DNA of 64,000 nt, taken from assembly GCA_036262055.1 (NCBI GenBank), contig DATAJP010000003.1:558001-622000 (forward strand), given 5' to 3'. Source of the DNA: Ignavibacteria bacterium (GTDB lineage: Bacteria; Bacteroidota; Ignavibacteria; Tepidaquicellales; Tepidaquicellaceae). The notes below the pieces were generated by a model that searched no databases, was not told the origin of the DNA, and saw only the letters and a list, made by a program, of their open reading frames with translations. Shown piece by piece: positions 42,324 to 51,327 of this stretch (its first letter is position 1; every line of letters begins with the position of its first letter). The position numbers were made by a program, and so were the translations under genes.

Positions 42324-42355
42324 GTTACTTTCTTTTCATCTGAAAAGAAAGTAAC
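42324..42355. terminator. perfect 14-bp hairpin upstream of serC
   Basis: GTTACTTTCTTTTC and its exact reverse complement are separated by four bases (ATCT), a very stable hairpin in this AT-rich setting. It lies 15 bases beyond the long inverted repeat and 33 bases before the serC-like start. There is no T-run after it on the plus strand. It may be part of the repeat element, an mRNA stabiliser, or a terminator of the upstream gene. Confidence 0.45.
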
Positions 42356-42387
42356 ATTAAAAATTTAATTTAATAATTTCAATAAAT

Positions 42388-43455
42388 TTGAAAAGTATAT
42401 ACCTCACACCCGGACCGACGGAGCTTTATCCTGTAGTAAAAAAATCTATTGCCGAAGCAATCGATAAAGATATTTGCTGTTTGAGCCATCGTTCTCAGCA
42501 GTTTATGGATATTTACAAGCATACTTTTGATAACCTAAAGCAGCTTTTAAATATACCCGATAATTTTCACATGCTTTTTGTCAGCTCTGCAACCGAATGC
42601 ATGGATGTAATCCTGCGTGGATGCGCCCGCGAGTATTCATATCATTTCGTCAACGGAGGTTTTTCAAAAAGATTTTTTAATATCGCCAACGAAGTCGAAA
42701 AAAAAGCAAAAAAAATCGACGTTCCTTACGGACAGGCATTTTCTGATTTAAATGATATTGATATCCCCGGCAATCCCGAACTTATCGCCATTACCCAGAA
42801 TGAAACAAGCACGGGAGTTGCAATCCAATCCGATTACATTACAAACATAAAGAAAAAATTCCCCGATTCCATTCTTGTAGTCGATATCGTAACCGCAGCT
42901 CCTTATATGAAGCTTGATTACTCCGGCATTGATGCGTCGTTTTTTTCCGTGCAAAAAGGATTCGGAATGCCTTCAGGACTTGGCGTTCTGTTTGTAAATG
43001 AAAAAGTCATCGAGCGAAGCGCAAAGTTGAGGTCGGAGAAAGTTCACATCGGAGGATTTCATAACATGATTTGGCTTCATGAAAACGCAATCAAATTTCA
43101 GACAAGCGAAACGCCAAACGTTCTCGGAATTTACCTCATTGGAAAAGTCGCCGAGCATCTGAATAATTATGGAGTAGATAAAATGCGCAAGGAAACTGAA
43201 GAGAAAGCAAAACTGTTGTATGATTTTTTTGATAATTCGGAGTTCAAGCCGTTTGTGAAAAACAAACAAGACCGCTCACAGACAGTTATTGTTGTCGATA
43301 CCCCAAACCCAAAAGAAATAAAAGATAAGTTAGCCAAACACGGTTACATAATCGGCTCCGGTTATGGCGACTACCTAAATTCCCAAATCCGCATCGCCAA
43401 CTTCCCTATGCATAAAATTGAATGGATGGAGGAGATAATAAGTTTACTTAAATAA
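42388..43455 (+). CDS. serC: class V aminotransferase, probable phosphoserine aminotransferase
   Basis: 355 residues starting at TTG; no ATG or GTG occurs between it and the upstream in-frame stop (42358). PLP-enzyme features: TPGPTELYP at the N-terminus, SSATECMD, QNETSTGV, VVDIVTAAP and the PLP lysine in FFSVQKGFGMPSG. It resembles the alanine-glyoxylate/phosphoserine group used as SerC in many Bacteroidota. Placement after the SerB-SerA fusion makes the phosphohydroxypyruvate step the likely role. Confidence 0.85.
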   Translation: MKSIYLTPGPTELYPVVKKSIAEAIDKDICCLSHRSQQFMDIYKHTFDNLKQLLNIPDNFHMLFVSSATECMDVILRGCAREYSYHFVNGGFSKRFFNIANEVEKKAKKIDVPYGQAFSDLNDIDIPGNPELIAITQNETSTGVAIQSDYITNIKKKFPDSILVVDIVTAAPYMKLDYSGIDASFFSVQKGFGMPSGLGVLFVNEKVIERSAKLRSEKVHIGGFHNMIWLHENAIKFQTSETPNVLGIYLIGKVAEHLNNYGVDKMRKETEEKAKLLYDFFDNSEFKPFVKNKQDRSQTVIVVDTPNPKEIKDKLAKHGYIIGSGYGDYLNSQIRIANFPMHKIEWMEEIISLLK

Positions 43456-43463
43456 AAATGCTT

Positions 43464-43514
43464 GGTACGACAGGCATTCCTGCCTGTCGGGACAGACAGA
43501 ATGTCTGTCCTACC
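43464..43514. repeat. dispersed-type inverted repeat between convergent genes
   Basis: GGTACGACAGGCAT at the left is repeated inverted as ATGTCTGTCCTACC at the right (12 of 14 matching), with nested CCTGCCTGTC/GACAGACAG motifs between. It occupies almost the whole gap between serC and the convergent threonine aldolase gene. The form is that of short intergenic palindromes and it could also serve as a two-way terminator. Confidence 0.5.
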
Positions 43515-43516
43515 CT

Positions 43517-44530
43517 TTAACTCAAAAACTCTTTCTTCGCCTTCTTCATATCCTCTTCACTCACATCTTTGTGAAAAATAATTCTCAGCCAGTCGTAACT
43601 GCCTGAGGAGACGAGGATGCCCCTTTCTTTCATCATTGTGATGAAATCTTCTTTGGTGTGTTTCTTGGATTTGAATATTACGATGTTGGTCTGAACTTCA
43701 CTTGAAAGCTCATAGTTACCTGAGTTCTGAAGCTCTTTTGAAAAATTTTTTGCGCGGTCGTTATCGGTTTTGAGGCGTTCGACATTATTTTCCAGAGCAT
43801 AAAGTCCGGCAGCAGCAAGAATCCCTGCCTGCCGCATTCCTCCGCCTATAATCTTGCGCCATTTTCTTGCAATGGCAATAAATTCTTTGCTTCCACATAT
43901 AATCGAGCCAACCGGCGCTCCAAGTCCTTTTGAAAAACAAAAAGCAATCGAATCAAAATATCCCGCATACTCCTTCAATGAAATTCCTGTCTCAACTACC
44001 GCATTAAAAACCCTTGCGCCGTCGAGATGCATTTTGATGCCGTTCTTTTTTGCGAACCCTGAGACGTCTTTTATGCTGTCAATCGGAAGTATGACCCCGC
44101 CTGCGCGGTTGTGCGTATTCTCAAGACAGATTAATCTGGTAGCCGGAAAATAATATTCTTTTGAGCGGACAAACTGCGCAATATCCTTCGCATAAAGAAC
44201 TCCATTAGTTCCTCTTACAGGCAACAATTGAACACGCGAAATTACAGCCGGAGCAGCAGTCTCATAGTTTAAAATATGAGATTCAGCTTCAACAATTACT
44301 TCATCTCCATCTAGCGTATGTGCTTTAATGGAAAGCTGATTAGCCATCACACCTGTAGGAACAAATAAAGCATCTTCCTTGCCTGTGAGCTTTGCGCATT
44401 TCTCCTGAAGAGCATTAACAGTCGGGTCTTCTCCATAAACGTCGTCGCCAAGAACCGCCGACATCATTGCATCAAGCATCGGCTTATCCGGTCTCGTAAC
44501 AGTATCGCTTCTTAAATCAATATATTTCAT
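43517..44530 (-). CDS. ltaE: low-specificity L-threonine aldolase
   Basis: 337 residues of the PLP fold-type I threonine aldolase family: SDTVTRP at the N-terminus, GDDVYGEDPTVN, ENTHNRAGG, HLDGARVFN and the PLP lysine in FCFSKGLGAPVGS. It splits threonine or allo-threonine to glycine and acetaldehyde. Next to the serine genes it completes a small serine/glycine group. It is convergent with serC. All main motifs are intact and length is normal. Confidence 0.94.
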   Translation of the reverse strand: MKYIDLRSDTVTRPDKPMLDAMMSAVLGDDVYGEDPTVNALQEKCAKLTGKEDALFVPTGVMANQLSIKAHTLDGDEVIVEAESHILNYETAAPAVISRVQLLPVRGTNGVLYAKDIAQFVRSKEYYFPATRLICLENTHNRAGGVILPIDSIKDVSGFAKKNGIKMHLDGARVFNAVVETGISLKEYAGYFDSIAFCFSKGLGAPVGSIICGSKEFIAIARKWRKIIGGGMRQAGILAAAGLYALENNVERLKTDNDRAKNFSKELQNSGNYELSSEVQTNIVIFKSKKHTKEDFITMMKERGILVSSGSYDWLRIIFHKDVSEEDMKKAKKEFLS

Positions 44531-44540
44531 ATAAATTTTT

Positions 44541-44626
44541 GACGCTGATTTGCGCAGATTTAATTAAGAATTTCTATGAACAAATCATAATCATCAGCGT
44601 TGTTCAGCGTCTAAATAATCTGCGTT
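44541..44626. repeat. CGCTGATTTGCGCAGATT-type intergenic repeat
   Basis: GACGCTGATTTGCGCAGATT on the left is mirrored by ATCAGCG, TTCAGCGTC and AATCTGCGT on the right, filling the 104-base gap between gyrA and the threonine aldolase gene. This family of palindromic intergenic sequences is widespread in bacterial genomes; here it appears once. Confidence 0.45.
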
Positions 44627-44634
44627 GAGAAAAA

Positions 44635-47100
44635 TTAAAATATTTTTTCCTGTCCGGATTTATCGTCTTCAAGTATATTTGCAACCGCAGAAATCGTATC
44701 GCCCTCTTTTATTCTTATCAATCTAACGCCCTGCGCATTTCTTCCCATCACGCGGACATCTTTCATTCGTATTCTAATAAGAATTCCTTTGCTTGTGATA
44801 ATCATCAAATCATCATGGTCGGTAACTTCTTTAATCGAAAGAAGCTTTCCGTTCTTATCACTGGTTTTGACCGTACGAACACCTTTACCTCCGCGGTTTG
44901 TTACTCTGTAATCATCAAGGTCGCTTCGTTTACCGAATCCTTTATCCGTAACAACAAGAATCGTAGCGCTTTGTCTGGTCACAGCAACTAACCCGACAAC
45001 AAAATCCCCTTTCGCAAGATTCACACCGCGAACACCCGTTGCGGTTCTGCCCATGTCTCTTACTGTGGATTCATTAAACCTGATTGCCTGTCCGTCGTGA
45101 GTTCCGATGAGAAGCTCCTGGCTGCCGTTTGTCAAGCGAACGTCAACAAGTGAATCGCCTGAGTTAAGGTTAATCGCAATGATTCCGTTTCTTCTTATGT
45201 TGGAATAATTCTCGAGCTTTGATTTTTTTATCACACCCTGTTTCGTAACCATAGTTACAAAAAGCGGCTCCGCAAAATCCTTCACCATCACAAACGCATT
45301 AACTTTCTCATCTTTATCTTTTTCAATGAGGTTCAAAATCGATTTACCTCTCGATGTTCTGCTTCCTTCAGGAATATCATAGACTTTCAGCCAGTAACAT
45401 TTCCCTTTGTCGGTGAAGAACATTATATACTGATGCGTCGAGCCAATGAACATATGCTCGATAAAATCTTCTTCAGTGCTTCCCGTCGATGCTGCCGTAA
45501 TTCCCTTTCCACCTTTTCCTTGTGCTTTATATGAAGTAACAGGAATACGCTTTATGAAACCTTTGTTCGAAATCGTAATAACAACGTCTTCTTCCTTCAC
45601 GAGCTCTTTTAGCATGTCATCATCTGACATCTTTTTGGCATCATAAATTATCTGAGTTCTTCTCTCATCACCGAATTTTTCCTTTAATGCTTTCAATTCA
45701 TCCGTAATTATCTCTCTTCTCAACTGGTCGCTTGCAAGAATTCTTTTTAAACGCTCGATTGTTTTTAAAATCTCTTTATATTCATCTTCGATTTTCTTTC
45801 TTTCAAGCCCTGTCAATCTTTGCAAACGCATATCAAGTATTGCCTGCGATTGAATTTCAGAAAGCTTAAACTTTTTCATCAAAGCCGCTCTTGCATCAGG
45901 CGCGTCTTTGGATTTTTTGATAACTTTGATTACTTCATCGATATTATCTAGAGCAATAATATACCCTTCGAGTATATGTGCGCGTCTTTCGGCAGCTTCA
46001 AGCTCATATTTTGAACGCCTTATGATTACTTCCAGACGATGCTTAATAAAATACTCCATCATCTGCTTCAGGTTAAGAACTTTCGGAATACCATCAACAA
46101 GCGCAAGCATAATGATACCAAACGTCACCGACATTTGCGTATGTTTATAAAGATTATTCATAATCACGTTTGCATTCGCATCTCGTTTCAAGCCAATCAC
46201 GATACGCATACCGTCCCTATCGCTCTCATCATTTACTGAAGCAATGTCTTCAAGCTTTTTATCACGCACAAGGTCGGCAATGTTTTCAATCAATGCAACT
46301 TTGTTCACCTGATAAGGCAATTGAGATACGATAATACTTTGTCTGCCGTTCTTTTCAGTCTCAATGCTTGCAACTGCGCGCAGGTTTATTTTTCCTCTTC
46401 CTGTATTGTATGCTTCGATGACCGGGTCATAACCATAAATCATGCCTCCTGTCGGGAAATCAGGAGCAGTAACGTATTTCATAAGCTTCTTAATATCAGC
46501 ATCAGGATTTTTTATCAGATAAGAAATTCCATCAATAACTTCATTTAAGTTATGCGGAGGAATATTTGTTGCCATACCAACCGCGATACCGTTTGAACCG
46601 TTCACAAGCAAGCTTGGTAAAACAGATGGCAATACTGCCGGCTCGGTAAGAGTATCATCGAAGTTCGGAACGAAGTCAACCGTATTTTTTTCTAAGTCTC
46701 TTAAAAGCGTTTCGGATATTTTTGCAAGACGCGCTTCAGTATAACGCATTGCTGCGGGAGAGTCACCATCAACCGAACCAAAGTTTCCCTGACCATCCAC
46801 CAACGGATAACGCAAAGAAAAATCCTGCACCATTCTTACCATAGTATCATAAACTGCTTTATCACCGTGCGGGTGATACTTACCTAAAACCTCCCCTACT
46901 ATCCTTGCTGACTTTTTATAAGGTCTGTTCGGAGCAAGCCCAAGTTCGTTCATGCCGTAAAGCACTCTTCTGTGAACGGGTTTTAAGCCGTCACGAACAT
47001 CAGGAAGTGCGCGAGATACGATAACAGACATGGAATAGTCAATATAAGACGACTTCATTTCGTCTTCTATATTGACGGGAATGATTTTTTCATTTGGCAT
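44635..47100 (-). CDS. gyrA: DNA gyrase subunit A
   Basis: 821 residues. The N-terminal breakage-reunion domain has the catalytic Tyr120 in [12 protein letters not shown], and the C-terminal domain has six beta-pinwheel repeats with the gyrase-specific GyrA box QGKGGKG near 525, which separates it from ParC. Gyrase introduces negative supercoils using GyrB, encoded elsewhere. In the quinolone region [10 protein letters not shown], the residue equal to E. coli Ser83 is Lys81, while Asp85 (E. coli Asp87) is kept. The Lys would remove one anchor of the quinolone metal bridge. It is oriented like the threonine aldolase gene downstream. Confidence 0.96.
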   Translation of the reverse strand: MPNEKIIPVNIEDEMKSSYIDYSMSVIVSRALPDVRDGLKPVHRRVLYGMNELGLAPNRPYKKSARIVGEVLGKYHPHGDKAVYDTMVRMVQDFSLRYPLVDGQGNFGSVDGDSPAAMRYTEARLAKISETLLRDLEKNTVDFVPNFDDTLTEPAVLPSVLPSLLVNGSNGIAVGMATNIPPHNLNEVIDGISYLIKNPDADIKKLMKYVTAPDFPTGGMIYGYDPVIEAYNTGRGKINLRAVASIETEKNGRQSIIVSQLPYQVNKVALIENIADLVRDKKLEDIASVNDESDRDGMRIVIGLKRDANANVIMNNLYKHTQMSVTFGIIMLALVDGIPKVLNLKQMMEYFIKHRLEVIIRRSKYELEAAERRAHILEGYIIALDNIDEVIKVIKKSKDAPDARAALMKKFKLSEIQSQAILDMRLQRLTGLERKKIEDEYKEILKTIERLKRILASDQLRREIITDELKALKEKFGDERRTQIIYDAKKMSDDDMLKELVKEEDVVITISNKGFIKRIPVTSYKAQGKGGKGITAASTGSTEEDFIEHMFIGSTHQYIMFFTDKGKCYWLKVYDIPEGSRTSRGKSILNLIEKDKDEKVNAFVMVKDFAEPLFVTMVTKQGVIKKSKLENYSNIRRNGIIAINLNSGDSLVDVRLTNGSQELLIGTHDGQAIRFNESTVRDMGRTATGVRGVNLAKGDFVVGLVAVTRQSATILVVTDKGFGKRSDLDDYRVTNRGGKGVRTVKTSDKNGKLLSIKEVTDHDDLMIITSKGILIRIRMKDVRVMGRNAQGVRLIRIKEGDTISAVANILEDDKSGQEKIF

Positions 47101-47235
47101 TTTACTTATGCGTATTTAATTTTTTTGTAACTGAAATGTTAATAAATTTCCTGTAGAATTGTATTAACAAAAATAACAAAATTTTTTAGCTTTTTCAATG
47201 AATAGACTGATATATTTTACTAAAAAATCAGGAAT

Positions 47236-47922
47236 TTAGAGGAAGCGACTGAGGTTTAGAGAAGTATCAAACGAGTTACATTTTTCATCAATAAAATCAA
47301 TGACTTTACCCGTTTCTTTATTGATAATTACTGCAGATAATTTATTAAAATAAACACAGCCGGTATCGATATTAACGTAATGATGCCGCTTGTGGTCCGG
47401 ACTTTTTTTCGGCGTATGTCCGAAAACCTGAAGCTTGTTTTCAAGCTTCTTTGGCTTTTCGCGATTCCATAAAATATATTCCTTATCTTCATAGCTGAAA
47501 AATCCCGCATGCGAAATCATTATTGTTTCAAGCTCGATATAAAGCGGAAGGTTCTTAAAATAATAAAGATGTTTTGTTTGAATCAAAGCATCGAGATAAT
47601 CCTTGAATGTCGCATCCACAAGATTTCCAAGATAAGAATGAAAAGTTTTTTTCCCGCCATTGTTAAAATGCAGATGAATAGTTTTTTCATTAGGCTTTTC
47701 GACAGCATTGATGAGCATGTCCTCATGGTTCCCCCGCACGCACAAAATTTCATTCTTAATGCAGAACTCCACAACCTCTTTTGAAAAATTTCCCCGGTCA
47801 ACGAGGTCGCCAACTGAATAAATTTCCGTCGTAAAATTTATTATCTTCTCATATAATGCTCTGAGGGTGTTTATACATCCGTGTATGTCCCCAATCACAG
47901 CAATAGTATTATCAGAAACCAT
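47236..47922 (-). CDS. PP1-like metallophosphatase
   Basis: 228 residues with the three calcineurin-type motifs in order: GDIHGCINTL (start), GDLVDRGNF and RGNHEDML, then HTPKKSPDH and a late NIDTGC. This is the bacterial serine/threonine protein phosphatase (PrpA/PrpE) or symmetrical Ap4A hydrolase-like group; the two are not separable by eye. It is monocistronic, with 134 bases to gyrA and a 205-base gap to the divergent addA. Confidence 0.88.
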   Translation of the reverse strand: MVSDNTIAVIGDIHGCINTLRALYEKIINFTTEIYSVGDLVDRGNFSKEVVEFCIKNEILCVRGNHEDMLINAVEKPNEKTIHLHFNNGGKKTFHSYLGNLVDATFKDYLDALIQTKHLYYFKNLPLYIELETIMISHAGFFSYEDKEYILWNREKPKKLENKLQVFGHTPKKSPDHKRHHYVNIDTGCVYFNKLSAVIINKETGKVIDFIDEKCNSFDTSLNLSRFL

Positions 47923-48032
47923 TAATTAATTTATAGGGTATAATAATTGTTATCCGACTCACAGTTTTACAAAATATAGTAACCTTTAAAAATTTAAAAG
48001 CCAAAAACAAGTTTTGCATTTAGCCAACTCTT

Positions 48033-48060
48033 GGGATTCCCGCTTTCGCGGGAATGACTT
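48033..48060. repeat. ATTCCCGC-TTTC-GCGGGAAT palindrome
   Basis: A palindrome (48036-48055, ATTCCCGCTTTCGCGGGAAT) in the divergent gap before addA. This sequence is a familiar short dispersed palindrome in many bacteria and belongs to the same type as the one at 57819-57903, with AT-to-GC changes in the stem. Confidence 0.5.
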
Positions 48061-48070
48061 CGATTGAATT

Positions 48071-48089
48071 ATTCTAAATTTTTTAGAAT
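48071..48089. repeat. short AT-rich hairpin upstream of addA
   Basis: ATTCTAAA and TTTAGAAT flank three T residues, an eight-base perfect stem 38 bases before the addA ATG. It may be an operator or only low-complexity sequence. Confidence 0.25.
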
Positions 48090-48127
48090 ATAAATGCATT
48101 TTAATTATTTATTTTTACATAAATTAA

Positions 48128-51100
48128 ATGACAAGCAGTTTAACCGTATATAGAGCTTCAGCAGGTTCTGGAAAAACCTTTAACCTCGTTTTGCAATATC
48201 TCACCATTGCATTGAAGCGTCCTCACGAGTTCAAGAATATTCTCGCCATAACCTTTACCAACAAGGCAACTGAAGAGTTTAAAAGAAAGTTGTTCAGATA
48301 TTTGCACGGTATTTCAACCAATACCGACGCCGAGAATGTTAAGGGGATGATTAACGAGCTTAAGAAAAATGGTTTGGATGAAAAAACCATTAAGCAAAAC
48401 TCACCTGTTTTGCTTTCAATGATGCTTCATAATTTTTCCGATATTTCTATAATGACTATAGATGCTTTCTTCAGCAGGATACTGAAGTCTTTTTCGCTTG
48501 AGCTGAATCTTAATATCGGTAATGAAATAGAAATTAATACGACTCAGGTATTAAATGATATAATTAATGATTTTTTAAATAATCTCGAAGAAGACCAATT
48601 TGAGACTGAAATTTTACAAAAGTTTTTGCTCAAAAATATTTCAGAAGCAAAATCCCGAAACATAGAACGCCAAATTTTATCCGTCAGCAAAGAAATCTTC
48701 AAAGACCGTTATAACCTGCTTCATAAAAATGAAAACACTCAGAAAGATGAAAAAGATTATCTGAATTTTATAGAATCTCTTGAAAACTATAAAAAGAATT
48801 TTGAACAAAACTTGCTGCGCTTATGCAAAGAAGCAGTTGCGTTTATGGAAAGCCATGGTTTAGATGAAAAAGATTTCAGAAAAAGTTTTATAAAATACAT
48901 AAATAAGCATCCGAAAGATTTTTATAAAGCAAATTTTGTAATTGCAGATACTTTTTTTAATGTATTAGAACAGAATCAAGGATGGGCTTCATCAACTACT
49001 AAAAAAGATAAATCTTCGATTGAAGACTGCATAAACAGCGGTTTGCTTGACAAATTAATTTCAGTGAAAAATTATCACAGCTTGGAATATGAAAAATATA
49101 TTTCTACAAATATAGTTCTTAATAATATTTACTCCGTTGCTCTTTTAAAAATACTCAAGGAATTGCTTTACAAATACCAGTCGGAGAATAATGTTACATT
49201 AATTTCAGAGCTTAATATTATTATTTCAAAATTGATGTTTGAGCAAGACATTCCGTTTTTATATGAAAAGACAGGGACATTTTATAAATATATCCTCATT
49301 GATGAATTTCAGGATACTTCCCGTCTTCAATTTGAAAACCTCAAACCGTTAATAGAAAATTCATTAAGTAACGGTAATGAAGTTTTTTTTGTCGGCGATG
49401 AAAAACAATCAATTTACAGGTTCAGAGATGCTTATCCTGAAACATTGATTGAAATCGAATCTCATTTTGTTCACCCTATTAATCTGAAAGAACTAACGGA
49501 AAATTTCAGAAGCCGTGAGAATATTGTGAATTTTAATAATGAATTTTTCTCATCTGCTCTCGTTGAACTGCAAAACGATTATCTACACAAAGCTTACACA
49601 AAAATAAGACAGCAAGCTCGACCAAAAAATACAGATGGATATGTTTCAGTTGAATTCATTGATAACCAAAACAGCGGGAGAAAAGAGCTTTGGAAAAACA
49701 CAGCAAAACAGAGATTATATGAAATCATTAATGAGCAGATTGCTTTGGGCTACAGCTATAAGGATATATTAATACTTGTTGATAAAAATAACGAAGGAAC
49801 GGAAATTATAAAGTTTTTAAAAAACGAAATGAAAAATGATAGGATTAGCTATGAGATTATATCCTCTGAATCTTTAAAATTAAAATATTCATCCGAAGTT
49901 AATTTTCTTCTCAGCTTAATGACATATCTCAATGATTTCAATAACAACATAGCTGCTTATAGCATATTAAATTTTTATTCGGAACATATTGATTTACTAA
50001 ATAAATCTACTGCGTCAAATTTGCACATTGATGATGCGTCAATTTTAATTGAGAAACTCCTTCCTGAAGAATTTATCAAACACCGTGTTGCTTATTTAAA
50101 ACTTCCAATTGCCGAGCTTGTTTTAAAGCTTATAGAGATTTTTGATTTATATAAATTCTCAGGAAACTTTTTGAGCAAATTTATCGATGTTGTTTCGGAT
50201 TATTCATCCCGGTATAGTTCCGATATCGATGGATTCCTTAACTGGTGGGACGAAGTAACAAATGATGAATCTAAAGATTTTTCCATTGCCGTTCCTGATA
50301 ACTTGAATGCAGTCGAAGTCATGACAATTCACAAAGCAAAAGGTCTCGAAAAAGAAATTGTGATAATTCCTTTATGTGATTACCCGCTAAACCCTGAAGG
50401 GACTAAGGACACCTTATGGACAACGTTTAATTCTGATGACATTAAGTTAAATGTTCTTATAAAAGCAGTCAAAGACTTATCAAATACGCCCTTTGCTGAA
50501 GAATATTCCATTGAGTCTAATAGAATTATGCTTGATAAGCTCAATAAATTATATGTTGCTTTCACACGCGCAAAAGAAAAATTATTTGTTTTGACGAAAT
50601 TACCGTCTGAATCAACAAACAAACCAAAGGATACGGAAGATGAAAAGAGGATAAGTATTCATTCACTTTTACATAAAACAATTTCCGCAAGTTCGTTCCC
50701 ATTTCTTGCACACTGGAATCAACCGAACAATAAATTTGAACTTGGCGAAAATAAATATTTTGACACAATTCGGTCAGATGTATCAGCTTCAGTGCAAATA
50801 AATAATTATAAAAATATAGACTGGCGAAAAGAAATTATTATTAAAAATTCTATTGACACTGATAAGCTCCTGAACGAAAATATTCAGACAAGTTTAATCG
50901 AAGGTAATATTATTCACAAAATATTTTCTAATATGTATTTTATTGAAGATTTGGAACCGTCAATTAATAAAATTCATTATGAGGGATTAATCAGTACAGA
51001 ACAAATTGATATGATTAAAAATGATATAACTGAGCTATTACAAATCAAGGAAGTTAATTCGTGGTTCACTGAAGAAGAATCTTTGATTTACAATGAAAAA

Positions 51101-51316
51101 GAAATTGTCTTAACAAACGTCGAGATAATAAGACCTGATAAAATGATTGTTAAAAATAATGAGATAAAACTTATAGAGTTTAAATCGACTACGACCATAC
51201 TATCTGAACATAAAAAACAAATGGAAGCTTATGAAAATGCTTTGACAGGAATGAATTTCAAAAATATCAAAAAATTTGTTTTATACACTAGATTAAAACA
51301 GCTCAAAAGTTACTGA
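48128..51316 (+). CDS. addA: AddA/RecB-like helicase-nuclease
   Basis: 1062 residues of a UvrD-type helicase with a C-terminal nuclease. Walker A ASAGSGKT is at 10-17, ILIDEFQDTSR (Walker B) near 389, GDEKQSIYRFRDA follows, motif V/VI includes VMTIHKAKGLEKE and YVAFTRAKEKLF. The C-terminal PD-(D/E)XK nuclease shows IRPDKMIV, then IEFKS with a following QMEAYENAL. The complex with AddB resects double-strand breaks and stops at a recombination hot spot, feeding RecA. The spacing of 11 bases to addB supports co-translation. The gene looks AT-rich throughout. Confidence 0.92.
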   Translation: MTSSLTVYRASAGSGKTFNLVLQYLTIALKRPHEFKNILAITFTNKATEEFKRKLFRYLHGISTNTDAENVKGMINELKKNGLDEKTIKQNSPVLLSMMLHNFSDISIMTIDAFFSRILKSFSLELNLNIGNEIEINTTQVLNDIINDFLNNLEEDQFETEILQKFLLKNISEAKSRNIERQILSVSKEIFKDRYNLLHKNENTQKDEKDYLNFIESLENYKKNFEQNLLRLCKEAVAFMESHGLDEKDFRKSFIKYINKHPKDFYKANFVIADTFFNVLEQNQGWASSTTKKDKSSIEDCINSGLLDKLISVKNYHSLEYEKYISTNIVLNNIYSVALLKILKELLYKYQSENNVTLISELNIIISKLMFEQDIPFLYEKTGTFYKYILIDEFQDTSRLQFENLKPLIENSLSNGNEVFFVGDEKQSIYRFRDAYPETLIEIESHFVHPINLKELTENFRSRENIVNFNNEFFSSALVELQNDYLHKAYTKIRQQARPKNTDGYVSVEFIDNQNSGRKELWKNTAKQRLYEIINEQIALGYSYKDILILVDKNNEGTEIIKFLKNEMKNDRISYEIISSESLKLKYSSEVNFLLSLMTYLNDFNNNIAAYSILNFYSEHIDLLNKSTASNLHIDDASILIEKLLPEEFIKHRVAYLKLPIAELVLKLIEIFDLYKFSGNFLSKFIDVVSDYSSRYSSDIDGFLNWWDEVTNDESKDFSIAVPDNLNAVEVMTIHKAKGLEKEIVIIPLCDYPLNPEGTKDTLWTTFNSDDIKLNVLIKAVKDLSNTPFAEEYSIESNRIMLDKLNKLYVAFTRAKEKLFVLTKLPSESTNKPKDTEDEKRISIHSLLHKTISASSFPFLAHWNQPNNKFELGENKYFDTIRSDVSASVQINNYKNIDWRKEIIIKNSIDTDKLLNENIQTSLIEGNIIHKIFSNMYFIEDLEPSINKIHYEGLISTEQIDMIKNDITELLQIKEVNSWFTEEESLIYNEKEIVLTNVEIIRPDKMIVKNNEIKLIEFKSTTTILSEHKKQMEAYENALTGMNFKNIKKFVLYTRLKQLKSY

Positions 51317-51327
51317 TAAAATATTCA

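Noticed and set aside
42178-42355. CRISPR-like array or transposase remnant
   Set aside because: There are only single inverted arms, no direct repeats with spacers, and no transposase fragment in any frame.
47236-47922. Naming the phosphatase ApaH
   Set aside because: The motifs are shared by PrpA/PrpE protein phosphatases and ApaH, and the protein is shorter than typical ApaH.
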